Assembly: GCF_002210425.1 (NCBI RefSeq) | Contig: NZ_MWQK01000002.1 | Span: 496,001-560,000 of the forward strand | Direction: 5' to 3' | Source: Fibrobacter sp. UWB2 | Lineage (GTDB): Bacteria; Fibrobacterota; Fibrobacteria; Fibrobacterales; Fibrobacteraceae | DNA length: 64,000 bases | In this document: one piece after another, positions 36,454 to 44,964 of the stretch | Position numbering within the stretch: the first letter of the stretch is position 1 | How the letters are laid out: every line of letters starts with the position of its first letter | Position numbers and translations under genes: made by a program | Notes under the pieces: model-generated | What the model saw: the letters and a program-made list of their open reading frames with translations, nothing else | What the model was told of the DNA's origin: nothing | Database searches by the model: none

Positions 36454-37611
36454 TTAAGCAAATGCTCTTTCGTCAAGGCATTTTTCAAGCTCGACAATGA
36501 TGTCATCCTTGTTGTAGCCTTTGCCGATGAACACGACCTGGTTCTCGCGGTCGCCAAATTGAGTGTCCCAGTTTTCTTTGATTTCTGGATTGTCGTCAAT
36601 GTACGATTGCTTTACATCTTCGCTCAATGCGTCAATCCAATACGAAACGGGCAAAATCGAGGAATTTCTGCCGGCCTGTTCGAATAGCTGTACGTCCTTG
36701 CTGGCATCCGAGAACCAGATGTAGCCCTTGGAACGGATGAGCTGTGACGGGTATCTGTTGTTGACAAATTCCATAAAGCGTGTTCTGTTAAACGGGCGCC
36801 TGGCTTCGAAAACAAACGATGTGATTCCGTATTCGTCTACGCAACCATTGTTCTTTCGACCTGGCTGGGTTAATGTTGCGGTAGCCTTTTGAATGGCCGA
36901 AGAGGAATCAATTTGATCGTAGTTGAACGGCTTTGTTGTCATTATTTTTTCGATGTCGATATCGCCGTTGACGGAATGGATAATCGGAGCACGCGGCTGG
37001 AAATCGCGAACGATAGATTCCACTTCCTTGAGCTGGTCTGCGCTGAGCAAATCGCACTTGTTCAAAATGATGAAATTGCAGAATTCAATCTGGTCGACAA
37101 TCAGTGTCGAAATTTCTTCATCGCTCAAGTCGTACTTTTCGGCGAGGCTATCTCTTTCTTCTTTTTTCTGCTTTAATTCGCTAAGGAATTCGCGGTAAAT
37201 TCTATCGCCATCGACGACTGTGACGATGGAAGTCAAGTAGACATTCGTATTTGGATTGTCTTCTTCGTAAGCGAGGAAACTGGCGCTCACCGCACCCGGG
37301 TCGCTGATGCCGGAGGCTTCGACAAACACGACTTCAATGGAATCGAGGTTGGAAATTTTTTCAACATGTTCAATGAATTCATCGCGCAACGTGCAGCAGA
37401 TGCAACCGTTTTGCAATTCGAACATCGGGCATTCGGTGACGTTCGAACCGTTCTTTTTCAAGATTTCGGCATCGACATTGATGCTTCCCATATCGTTTAC
37501 GATGAGGGCGACTTTTCTCTTTTCTTGTTTGAGAAGATTGTTCAAAAGCGTGGTTTTACCCGACCCCAAATACCCGGTGATGAGTACCACCGGTTTCTTA
37601 TTCTTTTTCAT
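36454..37611 (-). CDS. CobW/ZNG1-type G3E GTPase, zinc metallochaperone-like
   Basis: A P-loop GTPase of the CobW/YciC/ZigA group, which moves zinc to client proteins during zinc shortage. It has Walker A GYLGSGKTTLLNNLL, the metal-binding CICC motif (NGCICCTLRDEFI), the SGISDPG switch region and NKCD for guanine. The CobW C-terminal domain starts near GITSFVFEARRPF. It lies 35 bases downstream of a Fur-family repressor gene on the same strand, and AAGGA precedes the ATG. The upstream palindrome probably controls both genes, which supports a low-zinc role (inference). Confidence 0.93.
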   Translation of the reverse strand: MKKNKKPVVLITGYLGSGKTTLLNNLLKQEKRKVALIVNDMGSINVDAEILKKNGSNVTECPMFELQNGCICCTLRDEFIEHVEKISNLDSIEVVFVEASGISDPGAVSASFLAYEEDNPNTNVYLTSIVTVVDGDRIYREFLSELKQKKEERDSLAEKYDLSDEEISTLIVDQIEFCNFIILNKCDLLSADQLKEVESIVRDFQPRAPIIHSVNGDIDIEKIMTTKPFNYDQIDSSSAIQKATATLTQPGRKNNGCVDEYGITSFVFEARRPFNRTRFMEFVNNRYPSQLIRSKGYIWFSDASKDVQLFEQAGRNSSILPVSYWIDALSEDVKQSYIDDNPEIKENWDTQFGDRENQVVFIGKGYNKDDIIVELEKCLDERAFA

Positions 37612-37646
37612 AAGAATCCTTTGCTAAAAATTATGTAATTATGTTG

Positions 37647-38063
37647 TTAGGTCGCTAGGCGGCAGTTCTCACAGAGTCCGTAAAAAACAGTGCGGAATGG
37701 ATCAAGTGCAAAACCGTGTTCTGCCATCAGGTGCGAACTCAGCTGTTCAAGATCGTGACATTCGAGATGGATGAGCGTGCCGCATTTTTCGCACTTCAGG
37801 TGAAAATGCGAAACTTCTTTGTGGCATTCTTCGCCCATGTATTGGAAGCAGGCGGCATTCTGTTCGCCAAGGAAATACTTTTGAACAACGCCCATCGCCA
37901 CAAACTTTTCAATCTGGCGATAGATAGTTGCAATGCCGATAGAAATGTTCTGCTTCTGGAAATAAGTCGCCACGTCTTCTGCTGTGAAATGGCGGCCCTG
38001 CATCGCTTTGAAGCAGGAAAGGAGAAGTTCCTGCTGTTTTGTTTTGTATTTAATAACGCCCAT
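37647..38063 (-). CDS. Fur-family repressor, probably Zur
   Basis: A 138-residue metal-sensing repressor. A winged helix (FTAEDVATYFQKQNISIGIATIYRQ) precedes the dimer domain. The structural zinc site uses CEKCG and CENC at the C-terminus, and HFHLKCEKCGTLIHLECH carries regulatory-site ligands. It sits upstream of a CobW-type zinc chaperone gene. A perfect 23-bp palindrome overlaps the -10 element of its promoter, so autorepression is expected. Zur is favoured by the context, but PerR or Fur cannot be excluded from sequence alone. Confidence 0.88.
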   Translation of the reverse strand: MGVIKYKTKQQELLLSCFKAMQGRHFTAEDVATYFQKQNISIGIATIYRQIEKFVAMGVVQKYFLGEQNAACFQYMGEECHKEVSHFHLKCEKCGTLIHLECHDLEQLSSHLMAEHGFALDPFRTVFYGLCENCRLAT

Positions 38064-38074
38064 GCTTATCTCGA

Positions 38075-38097
38075 AATTTGATAACTGTTATCAAATT
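38075..38097. promoter_or_regulatory. Fur/Zur-type operator, perfect 23-bp palindrome
   Basis: AATTTGATAAC, a central T, then GTTATCAAATT. Every position of the 11-bp arms pairs. It lies 11 bases before the repressor's ATG and overlaps the minus-strand TATAAT at about 38100-38095, so a bound repressor would block RNA polymerase. Confidence 0.85.
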
Positions 38098-38137
38098 ATA
38101 CTAAAGTAAAAGATATTTGGCAAGGGGAAAGGTATAT

Positions 38138-39376
38138 TTACGGTTCCACTCTAAAAATAAACTTGTTCTTTAGGCGACTTTCATGGCCTTTGTTTTGTAC
38201 GCTTTTTCCGAGTGCATCTACGCGCTTTGTTTGCGCATTCGGTTTTTTCGAGGCGTCTAGCCGAGAGCTCGTCGCGCGCTTCTTGTGAATGTCGCGGATT
38301 CCTGTCGTTTCTTCGTGCAATACAATAGCGATGCTATCGAGAATCGGATTTCCGACGCCTTCGATGTAGTCGTGAGAAACTTCCCAGACCATGATGCCGG
38401 CGTAACCGTTTTCCTTGACCCAACGCGATTTGACGGTGGAAGAATGCGGGTCTTCGAAGGTCACGTATCCGGTCGAAGATACGCCGTAGGGTTCTACAGC
38501 GACGCTGTCATAGAAGTATTTCCAGTCGGTATTTGTGACGATATCCTTGTATGCGATTTGCTTGGCGGTACCTTTGGTAAAGTCGGTGCCAGGGCCTGTT
38601 GCTCCTTGAAACTGAAAGCCAAATGAGGGTATGCCAAAGACCATCTTTTCTGTCGGGACGCCACGCTTTTTCCAATAGTCGCGCGTTTCTTCCCACGACC
38701 AGGTGGTATAACCTTCGTGCGGGTAGAGCGGCGAATCGAACATGGCTTTTTCGTCCCAGTCGCCGGTGATGTCGTAGGTCATGAATCCGAACCAGTCCAA
38801 GTTTTTCACGAGGACTTCGGCTGTGAACCATTTCCCGTAATAGGGCGAGCAGGGAAGTGCTGCCGAAAGGCTTTTGTCTTTGGGGAGGGCTTCGCGTAGC
38901 TCTGTGAGCAATTTGCTGTAGGCGATAGTGTCTGCCTCGGGGACGGGATTGTATTCCCATTCCCAATCCATGTCAAGACCATCAAGATTGTGGTCTGCGA
39001 CGTATTTGACGAGGTTTGCGATGAATTTTTGACGGAGCGCATCGTTTGATGCTACGGGCACAAAATTGTCGCTCTGTCCGCCACCGCCAAGCGAGACGAT
39101 GACTTTTGTACCGGCCGCATGGGCGAGCGTTACCATTTCGTCAAGGGCTCTGGGGTCTTCTGCTGCATCGCCTTTGAGCGTCCCGTCCGTGTTAGGCGTG
39201 ATGAAACTCCACAGCACATGCGTTAATTTGTTGTACGGAACTTTATCTACAGTGTAGGCGGGCTTGTGCCATTTGCCCCAATCAGGGTAATAGCCGATAA
39301 ACAGCGGTGCTGCCCACGCGGAGCAAATTCCGCCGAGCATGCAAAATGCTTTAAGTAAGTTTCTTGTACTAGACAT
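38138..39376 (-). CDS. GH18 chitinase-type glycoside hydrolase with conserved C-terminal tail
   Basis: A secreted GH18 enzyme. A signal peptide (LLKAFCMLGGICSAWA) precedes the barrel, which begins FIGYYPDWGKW. The catalytic DxxDxDxE motif is complete in LDGLDMDWEWEY. YDITGDWD and the late Trp in GIMVWEVSHDY also fit. A linker leads to a basic tail (RVDALGKSVQNKG) much like the tail of the CE12 protein ending at 53148, suggesting a common secretion or sorting role. Substrate may be chitin or another GlcNAc polymer. It follows the GH8 gene but has a terminator in front of it, so it is likely transcribed separately. Confidence 0.9.
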   Translation of the reverse strand: MSSTRNLLKAFCMLGGICSAWAAPLFIGYYPDWGKWHKPAYTVDKVPYNKLTHVLWSFITPNTDGTLKGDAAEDPRALDEMVTLAHAAGTKVIVSLGGGGQSDNFVPVASNDALRQKFIANLVKYVADHNLDGLDMDWEWEYNPVPEADTIAYSKLLTELREALPKDKSLSAALPCSPYYGKWFTAEVLVKNLDWFGFMTYDITGDWDEKAMFDSPLYPHEGYTTWSWEETRDYWKKRGVPTEKMVFGIPSFGFQFQGATGPGTDFTKGTAKQIAYKDIVTNTDWKYFYDSVAVEPYGVSSTGYVTFEDPHSSTVKSRWVKENGYAGIMVWEVSHDYIEGVGNPILDSIAIVLHEETTGIRDIHKKRATSSRLDASKKPNAQTKRVDALGKSVQNKGHESRLKNKFIFRVEP

Positions 39377-39399
39377 ATTTGTAATTTAAGTTTTTTTTA

Positions 39400-39430
39400 T
39401 AAAAAAAGAGCGTACATTTCTGTACGCTCA
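39400..39430 (-). terminator. GH8 gene terminator
   Basis: GAGCGTACA (39408-39416) pairs perfectly with TGTACGCTC (39421-39429). Seven A residues on the left become a T-run on the minus strand. Confidence 0.88.
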
Positions 39431-39473
39431 GTTGTCAATCTCACCTCAATTTGGAAGTCACCCATTTACATTA

Positions 39474-41096
39474 TTACTTCACGACCTTGTAAGTCTTGTT
39501 GCCAACAATGACGAGGAAGTTGCCTCTGCTGTTGATGCGGACTTCTTGCATGGGGGAGCTTGTCTTTGCAGACTTGAGCACGCGACCATTCATGTCCGTC
39601 ACGGCGAACTTGGAGCCGACTACAGCGTTTTCAATAACGATGGCGCTGTTGGTGGACCAAACTCTTACGTTGTTGTTCAATCTGATTGTGGTGTTGATGG
39701 CCTGTTCCGGTTCCGGCTTTGCGTTCACCTTGTAGAGCTTGCAAGATTCGAACGAATAGAACGTCGTATCCTTAGCAATCTTGACACCGTTGTGTTCGTT
39801 GGCGGTGACTTCCTTTTCAGTCACTTCCGGCTTCGGCTTCCAAATCTTGAACGTTCCGCTCAAGTGGAGCATGGCGAGGTAGTGCACCAAGCCATCGTAG
39901 TAGCGGTACTGACCAGTCATGAGGCTTGCGTCCCAAGCCATCTTGAGATTCTTCTTGACGGCTTCATCATACTTTGAATCGTTGATCAAAGCCATTGCTG
40001 CCACAGCGTTTGCGCCAGTTTCGCCAAGCGTGTACTGTTCCTGCGGATTGGAACCGTCCCAGTTGAAACGGGCATGCTTGTAGTTGTCCTTTTCGAAGAA
40101 GTCGATGATGCGGCGGGCCATTTCTTCTTGGCGTGCAGAATCAGCACCGAAGAGGTAGTAGTCCATACCGAAGTTCATAGCGCAGCGCATGGCATCGTAC
40201 ATGTACTTTTCAGCATTGCCGTTGTAGCTTACGCCGTGCGGAGTACCGTCGAAGTTGTTGTAATCCGAGAACAAGCCGGACTTTGTGTTGGAGGATTTGT
40301 ACAAGTGATCGCGTGTAGCCTTTGCAGCCTTGCTCCACTTATCCTGATTGGAGGTGGACCAGCGAGCGAAAAGATCAACGTAAGCCGGCAAGTCGTAAGA
40401 CGGGTCGGAGAAGTTGTTTTCGTTGCCCTGCGGCTGGAACGTGATAACGTAATGTTGCGGGTTGAAAAGGCTATGCTGGCCGTTGTCCCACATCTTCTTC
40501 AAGATGTACTGGGCATCGTCCATGTACTTGCTGTCATTCCAGCGGTTCGCTGCAAAAAGTAGCGACATCATAAAATACATTTCGCCGTCCGGAGCGCAGT
40601 TGTCGTCACCGCCGGAACCGCTTTCGTTGCGCTGCCAAGCGAAGTAGCCATCCCAGCCACCGCTCTTGTGCCACATGTGGTTCTTGGCCCAGTTCCAGAG
40701 CTTGTCGAATTCTTCTTTGTGGCCGGTCTGCACAGCAATCATCATACCGTAAGACATGCCTTCAGAACGGACGTCTCTGTTGTTCACGTCGAGAATGTAA
40801 GCTTCGTTGCCCTTGTCGTAATAGACCTTGGAATTGTTGTCGCCCTTAAAATAATGGTTCCACAACTGATCCATTTTTTCCTGGATTTCTTCGTCGGTCT
40901 TGCCCAAGACGGTCTTGAACGGGCTTTCATAGTTACCGGTGTAGTAAGCGCCGGAATAGTTTTTTTCTTTATCGCAGTCCGGGCCGTAGTAGGCGCCGTT
41001 TTCGTCAAAGAAATTACCTGCGGTATCGGCTGCAGTGGCCATAGCGGCACTGAACAGCAAAGAGAGAGAGAATGCAGAAAGTTTTGTTGATTTCAT
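39474..41096 (-). CDS. GH8 family xylanase/oligoxylanase-type enzyme with T9SS-like C-terminal tail
   Basis: A secreted (alpha/alpha)6-barrel enzyme. A signal peptide (LSLLFSAAMATAADTA) precedes the GH8 domain. The general acid Glu is in DVRSEGMSYGMM and the catalytic Asp in NCAPDGEMYFMM. The layout resembles reducing-end xylose-releasing exo-oligoxylanases and GH8 xylanases more than cellulases, but specificity is uncertain. The last ~70 residues (FAVTDMNGRVLKSA ... GNFLVIVGNKTYKVVK) look like a type A sorting domain of the type IX secretion system. TATAAT lies 7 bases before the ATG with no ribosome site, suggesting a leaderless mRNA. Confidence 0.9.
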   Translation of the reverse strand: MKSTKLSAFSLSLLFSAAMATAADTAGNFFDENGAYYGPDCDKEKNYSGAYYTGNYESPFKTVLGKTDEEIQEKMDQLWNHYFKGDNNSKVYYDKGNEAYILDVNNRDVRSEGMSYGMMIAVQTGHKEEFDKLWNWAKNHMWHKSGGWDGYFAWQRNESGSGGDDNCAPDGEMYFMMSLLFAANRWNDSKYMDDAQYILKKMWDNGQHSLFNPQHYVITFQPQGNENNFSDPSYDLPAYVDLFARWSTSNQDKWSKAAKATRDHLYKSSNTKSGLFSDYNNFDGTPHGVSYNGNAEKYMYDAMRCAMNFGMDYYLFGADSARQEEMARRIIDFFEKDNYKHARFNWDGSNPQEQYTLGETGANAVAAMALINDSKYDEAVKKNLKMAWDASLMTGQYRYYDGLVHYLAMLHLSGTFKIWKPKPEVTEKEVTANEHNGVKIAKDTTFYSFESCKLYKVNAKPEPEQAINTTIRLNNNVRVWSTNSAIVIENAVVGSKFAVTDMNGRVLKSAKTSSPMQEVRINSRGNFLVIVGNKTYKVVK

Positions 41097-41109
41097 GACA
41101 ACAATTATA
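41096..41109 (-). promoter_or_regulatory. probable leaderless promoter of the GH8 gene
   Basis: On the minus strand TATAAT (41109-41104) is followed by 7 bases and the ATG at 41096. A second TATAAT lies farther upstream near 41201-41196. Confidence 0.45.
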
Positions 41110-41219
41110 TTTTCATTTAGGTCGTTTTTATAGTGGTTTCGTTAAAATCTCGATGTAAGTTTTTACAACAAAAACGCAGAATTTGTGAATCTGCAATTAT
41201 ATTGGATTTTGGTAAAGTT

Positions 41220-43730
41220 TTATTTTCGCTTTAGCTCTGCAACGTAATCTGCGGCATCAACAAAATCTTGTGCGTGTTCTATGGCGATGACGGTGTGGCC
41301 TGCGTTACAAAGCCCGTGAATGAGGCCGAGCAACTGCTGAATATCCTTTTGATGGAGACCGCGGGCGGGTTCGTCAAAGAGGAATAGCGTGTTTGGCGCT
41401 TTGGCACGTGCGAGCGTGATGGAAAGCCTGAGTCTTGCGCGTTCGCCGCCGGAGAGGTGCGCTGTCGTTTGTCCGAGTTTCAGGTAGTCAAGGCCTGTGT
41501 CTACGAGCGGTTTTAGCTTTTCGGCGAACGGCTTCATGTTTGTGAATAGCTTGTATGCACTGCCGATTTCCATGTCCAAAATATCGGCGATGGAAAGCGA
41601 CTTGAATCGGATTTCCAAGACTTCATCGCGGAAGCGCTTGCCGAGGCACACGGGGCATTCGGATTCTTCGTAACCGAGCGGATCGTAGATGACGCCTTCG
41701 CCTTTGCAGTTCTCGCAACGGCCACCGGGGGCGTGCATGCTGAATTTGGAGGCGGTGTAGCCGCGCACTTTGCTTTCGGGGAGCTTCGCAAACAAGTCTC
41801 GCAATAGCGTGGTGAGGCCGATGGCACTCAAGACGGTGCTGCGCTTACTCCCGTGAAAATCTCCGGTCGTGAGAATCGAAAGAGCGTCGATGCCGAGCTT
41901 TTTGAATTCTTCGGCTTTGGCACGTTTGGCGATGTTTTCGAAAAGGAGTGTCGATTTTCCGCTGCCGCTTTGGCCTGTAATCACGCTGAATTTGTTGATG
42001 GGGAAGGTGGCGTTTACCGGCGCCATGTCGAACTTCGCGAAGTTCTTGACGAGGATTGCTGCGCTTTCTTTGGGGCTATGGATTGCCGCCGAGCGGGAAT
42101 CCCCTTTTACTCCTAATTCCTTAATCCACTTTCCTGTGGGCGATTCCGGATTGTTCATCACTTCGTCGCGAGTACCTTGGAACAAAATCTCGCCGCCTTT
42201 TTCGCCTGCGCCTGGCCCCATTTCAATGATGTAATCAGCTCGCTTGATGATTTGCGGATTGTGTTCGATAAGCACGAGCGTGTTGCCGCGCTTGCGGATT
42301 TTTTCGAGGACTTTCCAAAGTGCAGAGACGTCACTAGCATGGAGACCGCTAGCGGGTTCGTCAAGGGCTATCAAAAGACCATTCAAGTGACCTGTGCTGA
42401 GGCTTGCGAGCTTGAGTCTTTGCAATTCACCTCCCGAAAGCGTTTGACCTGCGCGCCCTGGCGTGAGGTAGCCAATGCCCAAATCGTTGATGGCTTCAAT
42501 ACGGTCGAGGAGCGAATTGAATGTCGCCTTTAAATTTTGCCCGATTTTATTATCGAAAATTTTGTGCAAAAGTGCGGGCAATTCTGCAAATTCCGTCGTA
42601 AGAATTTGCTTGTAACTGACTTCGTCTACGGTGGCGTTCAAGTATGTTTTTTTGAGGCGGAGACCATTGCAGTGCGGGCATTCTGCGTTTTCGTCCTCGT
42701 CGCTTTCCGAGGCTTCCAAAATAAGTCCTGTGCCGTCGCAGTATTCGCAGACGCTGGTGCGGCTGTATGGCGAGAACGCGCGTGCGTCCAGGCTGGCGAC
42801 GGTTTCGTTTGACTTTTGCGATTGATGCTGCTCATCGCTTGCATTCGGGCAGCACGGCTTTGTGCTATAGAACTTGCGTTCGCCAGCAATGTCAAGCGTG
42901 ATTGCGGAATGTGTAAGCTTTAGCGTTCCGTCAACAGCTTCTGCGATTCGTGTGCGTGTGTTTTCACGGACGATGATTCTATCAACGATGATGAAAAATT
43001 CTTTGGGCGTCAAAACCTTTTCGCCAGGGAGCAAGTCTGCAAGCGAATACATAGTGCCATCGGCAATCGCGCGTGTAAAACCTTGCGCTAAAAACACCGC
43101 AGAAAGCTTATCCAACGTCGTGCGACTCTTGCCCTGCGCTTTCTTTTTGTCATTCCCGGCTTGACTGGGACTGCCATCAAGGTGAGTGTCGCAACAGTCT
43201 GCTTGCAGACTGTTATGACCGAACCGCTGGGGTTGGGGCTTTGGCCCCATCTCCTTCTCCGTTTCAATCTTCGCCAAGAACTGTAGCTTTGTCCCTATTG
43301 GCATTCCCGCAATTTCTCGGATAATCTCTTCGCGGCTCTGGCTCACCATCGGAGCTCCGCAAATGGGGCAGGCGGGCTTTGCAAATGCAGCGAACAATGT
43401 ACGCAATGCGTTGTCGCATTCGGCGATTGAAAGTGCTGATGCTTTCGCGGGAGCCTCTCCGCGCGTGGCGGCAATCGCCAAGCTCGCCGGGAGTCCTTCG
43501 GCGCTGTCGAGCGGAATAGTTCGCTTGCCTCCGAGCAAATCTGCCGCAAAAGGTGAGAGCGTTTCAAGGTAACGTCGCTTGCTTTCGCCGTGGAGCGTGT
43601 CCATCACGAGCGTTGATTTCCCGCACCCCGACGGTCCGCACACAACTGTGATTTTCCCCAGCGGAAACTGGGCGTTGACATTTTTTAAATTATGGAGTCT
43701 GCAACCGCGAAGAGAAATAAAATCAAGCAT
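41220..43730 (-). CDS. UvrA-family ABC ATPase paralog
   Basis: A protein of the excision-repair UvrA family, 836 residues against about 940 for canonical UvrA. ATPase I has GPSGCGKSTLVMDTLHG. Zinc Cys pairs CPICG, CEYC...CPHC and CENC...CPVC are present. Signature motifs are TLSGGELQRLKLAS and HLSGGERARLRLS, and a second Walker A GQSGSGKSTLLFEN. The start of the family's insertion domain is shortened. Near residues 172-215 is an odd stretch (HNSLQADCCDTH, GSPSQAGNDKKK) coming from DNA repeats at 43149-43245. It could be a UvrA2-like resistance or repair factor rather than the main UvrA. Confidence 0.85.
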   Translation of the reverse strand: MLDFISLRGCRLHNLKNVNAQFPLGKITVVCGPSGCGKSTLVMDTLHGESKRRYLETLSPFAADLLGGKRTIPLDSAEGLPASLAIAATRGEAPAKASALSIAECDNALRTLFAAFAKPACPICGAPMVSQSREEIIREIAGMPIGTKLQFLAKIETEKEMGPKPQPQRFGHNSLQADCCDTHLDGSPSQAGNDKKKAQGKSRTTLDKLSAVFLAQGFTRAIADGTMYSLADLLPGEKVLTPKEFFIIVDRIIVRENTRTRIAEAVDGTLKLTHSAITLDIAGERKFYSTKPCCPNASDEQHQSQKSNETVASLDARAFSPYSRTSVCEYCDGTGLILEASESDEDENAECPHCNGLRLKKTYLNATVDEVSYKQILTTEFAELPALLHKIFDNKIGQNLKATFNSLLDRIEAINDLGIGYLTPGRAGQTLSGGELQRLKLASLSTGHLNGLLIALDEPASGLHASDVSALWKVLEKIRKRGNTLVLIEHNPQIIKRADYIIEMGPGAGEKGGEILFQGTRDEVMNNPESPTGKWIKELGVKGDSRSAAIHSPKESAAILVKNFAKFDMAPVNATFPINKFSVITGQSGSGKSTLLFENIAKRAKAEEFKKLGIDALSILTTGDFHGSKRSTVLSAIGLTTLLRDLFAKLPESKVRGYTASKFSMHAPGGRCENCKGEGVIYDPLGYEESECPVCLGKRFRDEVLEIRFKSLSIADILDMEIGSAYKLFTNMKPFAEKLKPLVDTGLDYLKLGQTTAHLSGGERARLRLSITLARAKAPNTLFLFDEPARGLHQKDIQQLLGLIHGLCNAGHTVIAIEHAQDFVDAADYVAELKRK
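43149..43245. repeat. repeat-derived in-frame insertion in the UvrA paralog
   Basis: Contains GTCATTCCCGG...TGGGACTGCC, a perfect hairpin ACAGTCTGC-TT-GCAGACTGT (43194-43213) and GGGGCTTTGGCCCC. It stays in frame and adds about 35 residues. Confidence 0.6.
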
Positions 43731-44087
43731 CGTTTAAAAGATAATTATTAAGTGTGGAGGTCCTTTTATCAATGATTGCTAATATCGCCGAAGTTTGCTT
43801 CTTGAATTCCATGGAGGCTCGCTATGTGTCATTTCCACTAATTTTACGCTCCTTGATATTTTACTGTTCGAGGTAAAATCTACGATTATGAAATTTCTTA
43901 GTGGTTCTAGACATAAAATTGCCTGTTTACAGTCTAAAAACAATGATTTTGTCTCTTTGGGAAAAACGTGGTGGCTGTTAACGGGCGAACGGAATATCAA
44001 ATAATGATTATTTTTTTTGCCCTATTCTGTTACGTTTCGTAAAATTAAATTATAGATTTCTTACAAAAAGCTTATTATGGAGGTCCT
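43731..44087. other. intergenic region between divergent UvrA paralog and TIGR02145 lipoprotein
   Basis: About 357 bases. TGGAGGTCCT occurs twice, at 43754-43763 and 44078-44087, the second being the ribosome site of the lipoprotein gene. The first precedes a 34-codon open frame (43772-43876). The rest is AT-rich; no other feature is recognised. Confidence 0.4.
43772..43876 (+). CDS. possible small ORF, 34 codons
   Basis: It begins with ATG eight bases after TGGAGGTCCT and encodes a mostly hydrophobic peptide (MIANIAEVCFLNSMEARY and on). The only support is the ribosome site, which is the same as that of the downstream lipoprotein gene. It could be a leader peptide, or the remnant of a duplicated gene start. 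No family is recognised. Confidence 0.2.
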   Translation: MIANIAEVCFLNSMEARYVSFPLILRSLIFYCSR

Positions 44088-44837
44088 ATGAAATACCTGA
44101 AACATTTGCGACTTTGGAGCCGCGTAGTGGCTGTAGGATCCCTGGCACTCCTTGCTGCTTGCGGTGGCGTCAGCGATTCTAGTAAGGTCACTGAACCTGC
44201 CGATGTGACTAACGGAAATCTTACCGACAGCCGCGATGGTAAAACGTACAAGACCGTGACAATCGGTTCCCAGACCTGGATGGCCGAAAACCTTAACTAC
44301 GCCGACAGTGCCAATACCCCGAGCCTCAAGGGGAAGAGCTGGTGCTACAATGATTCGGTCGCAAATTGCGAAGCGGCAGGTCGCCTTTACACCTGGGCGG
44401 CAGCCATCGACTCGGTGAAACTTGCAAACGATGCCTCGAATTCGTTGGACTGCGGTTTTGGCAAAACCTGCGGTCTTTCTGGCAAGGTGCAGGGGATTTG
44501 TCCTAGCGGTTGGCACCTGCCTAGTCCGGCAGAATGGAAAACGTTGTTCGCGGCAGTGGGTGGCCAGGACAATGCGGGCAAGGTTCTTAAGTCCCAGAGT
44601 GGTTGGGACGAAAATGGAAACGGTACGGATGCTTACGGCTTTTCTGCACGGCCCGTTGGCTACAGGGAAGGGGATGGCTATTTCTACGATGGTGGCAAAT
44701 ACGCGTACTTTTGGTGTGCTACGGAGTTCACTAGCGGCTATGCCAACAACATGTACCTGCGCTACTACTATGGAGACGGGTATCTGTACGACTTCAGCAA
44801 GAACAATGCCTTCCCGGTTCGTTGCCTAAAGGACTAA
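44088..44837 (+). CDS. lipoprotein with Fibrobacter major paralogous domain (TIGR02145-like)
   Basis: A 249-residue surface lipoprotein; the signal (VVAVGSLALLAACGG) has a clear lipobox. The rest is one major paralogous domain. Its start is marked by DSRDGKTYKTVTIGSQTWMA and NLNYAD, then GRLYTWAAA, GICPSGWHLPSPAEWKTLF, and the end by AFPVRCLKD. The fold is related to FGE-sulfatase/C-type-lectin-like domains and the function is unknown, often assumed to be cell-surface binding. The gene at 58438 is a paralog. GGAGG lies 7 bases before the ATG, and a strong terminator follows. Confidence 0.9.
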   Translation: MKYLKHLRLWSRVVAVGSLALLAACGGVSDSSKVTEPADVTNGNLTDSRDGKTYKTVTIGSQTWMAENLNYADSANTPSLKGKSWCYNDSVANCEAAGRLYTWAAAIDSVKLANDASNSLDCGFGKTCGLSGKVQGICPSGWHLPSPAEWKTLFAAVGGQDNAGKVLKSQSGWDENGNGTDAYGFSARPVGYREGDGYFYDGGKYAYFWCATEFTSGYANNMYLRYYYGDGYLYDFSKNNAFPVRCLKD

Positions 44838-44900
44838 CAACAAGGGACTCTGCAGAAGTTCCGTAGAAAATGGACAGCTTTGGGCTGTCCGAAATTTGCA

Positions 44901-44940
44901 AAAAAAAAGCCCGCGCAGTTCACATACTGCCGGGCTTTTC
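44901..44940. terminator. bidirectional terminator between convergent genes
   Basis: AGCCCG plus GCAGT pairs with ACTGC plus CGGGCT around TCACAT. An A-run precedes it and a T-run follows, so it serves the lipoprotein gene (plus) and the converging gene ending at 44965 (minus). Confidence 0.88.
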
Positions 44941-44964
44941 TAATGGCTATTGAAGGAATTAAGC

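Noticed and set aside
43795-44004. 69-codon plus-strand and overlapping minus-strand open frames
   Set aside because: No ribosome site or motifs; both strands are open by chance in AT-rich DNA.
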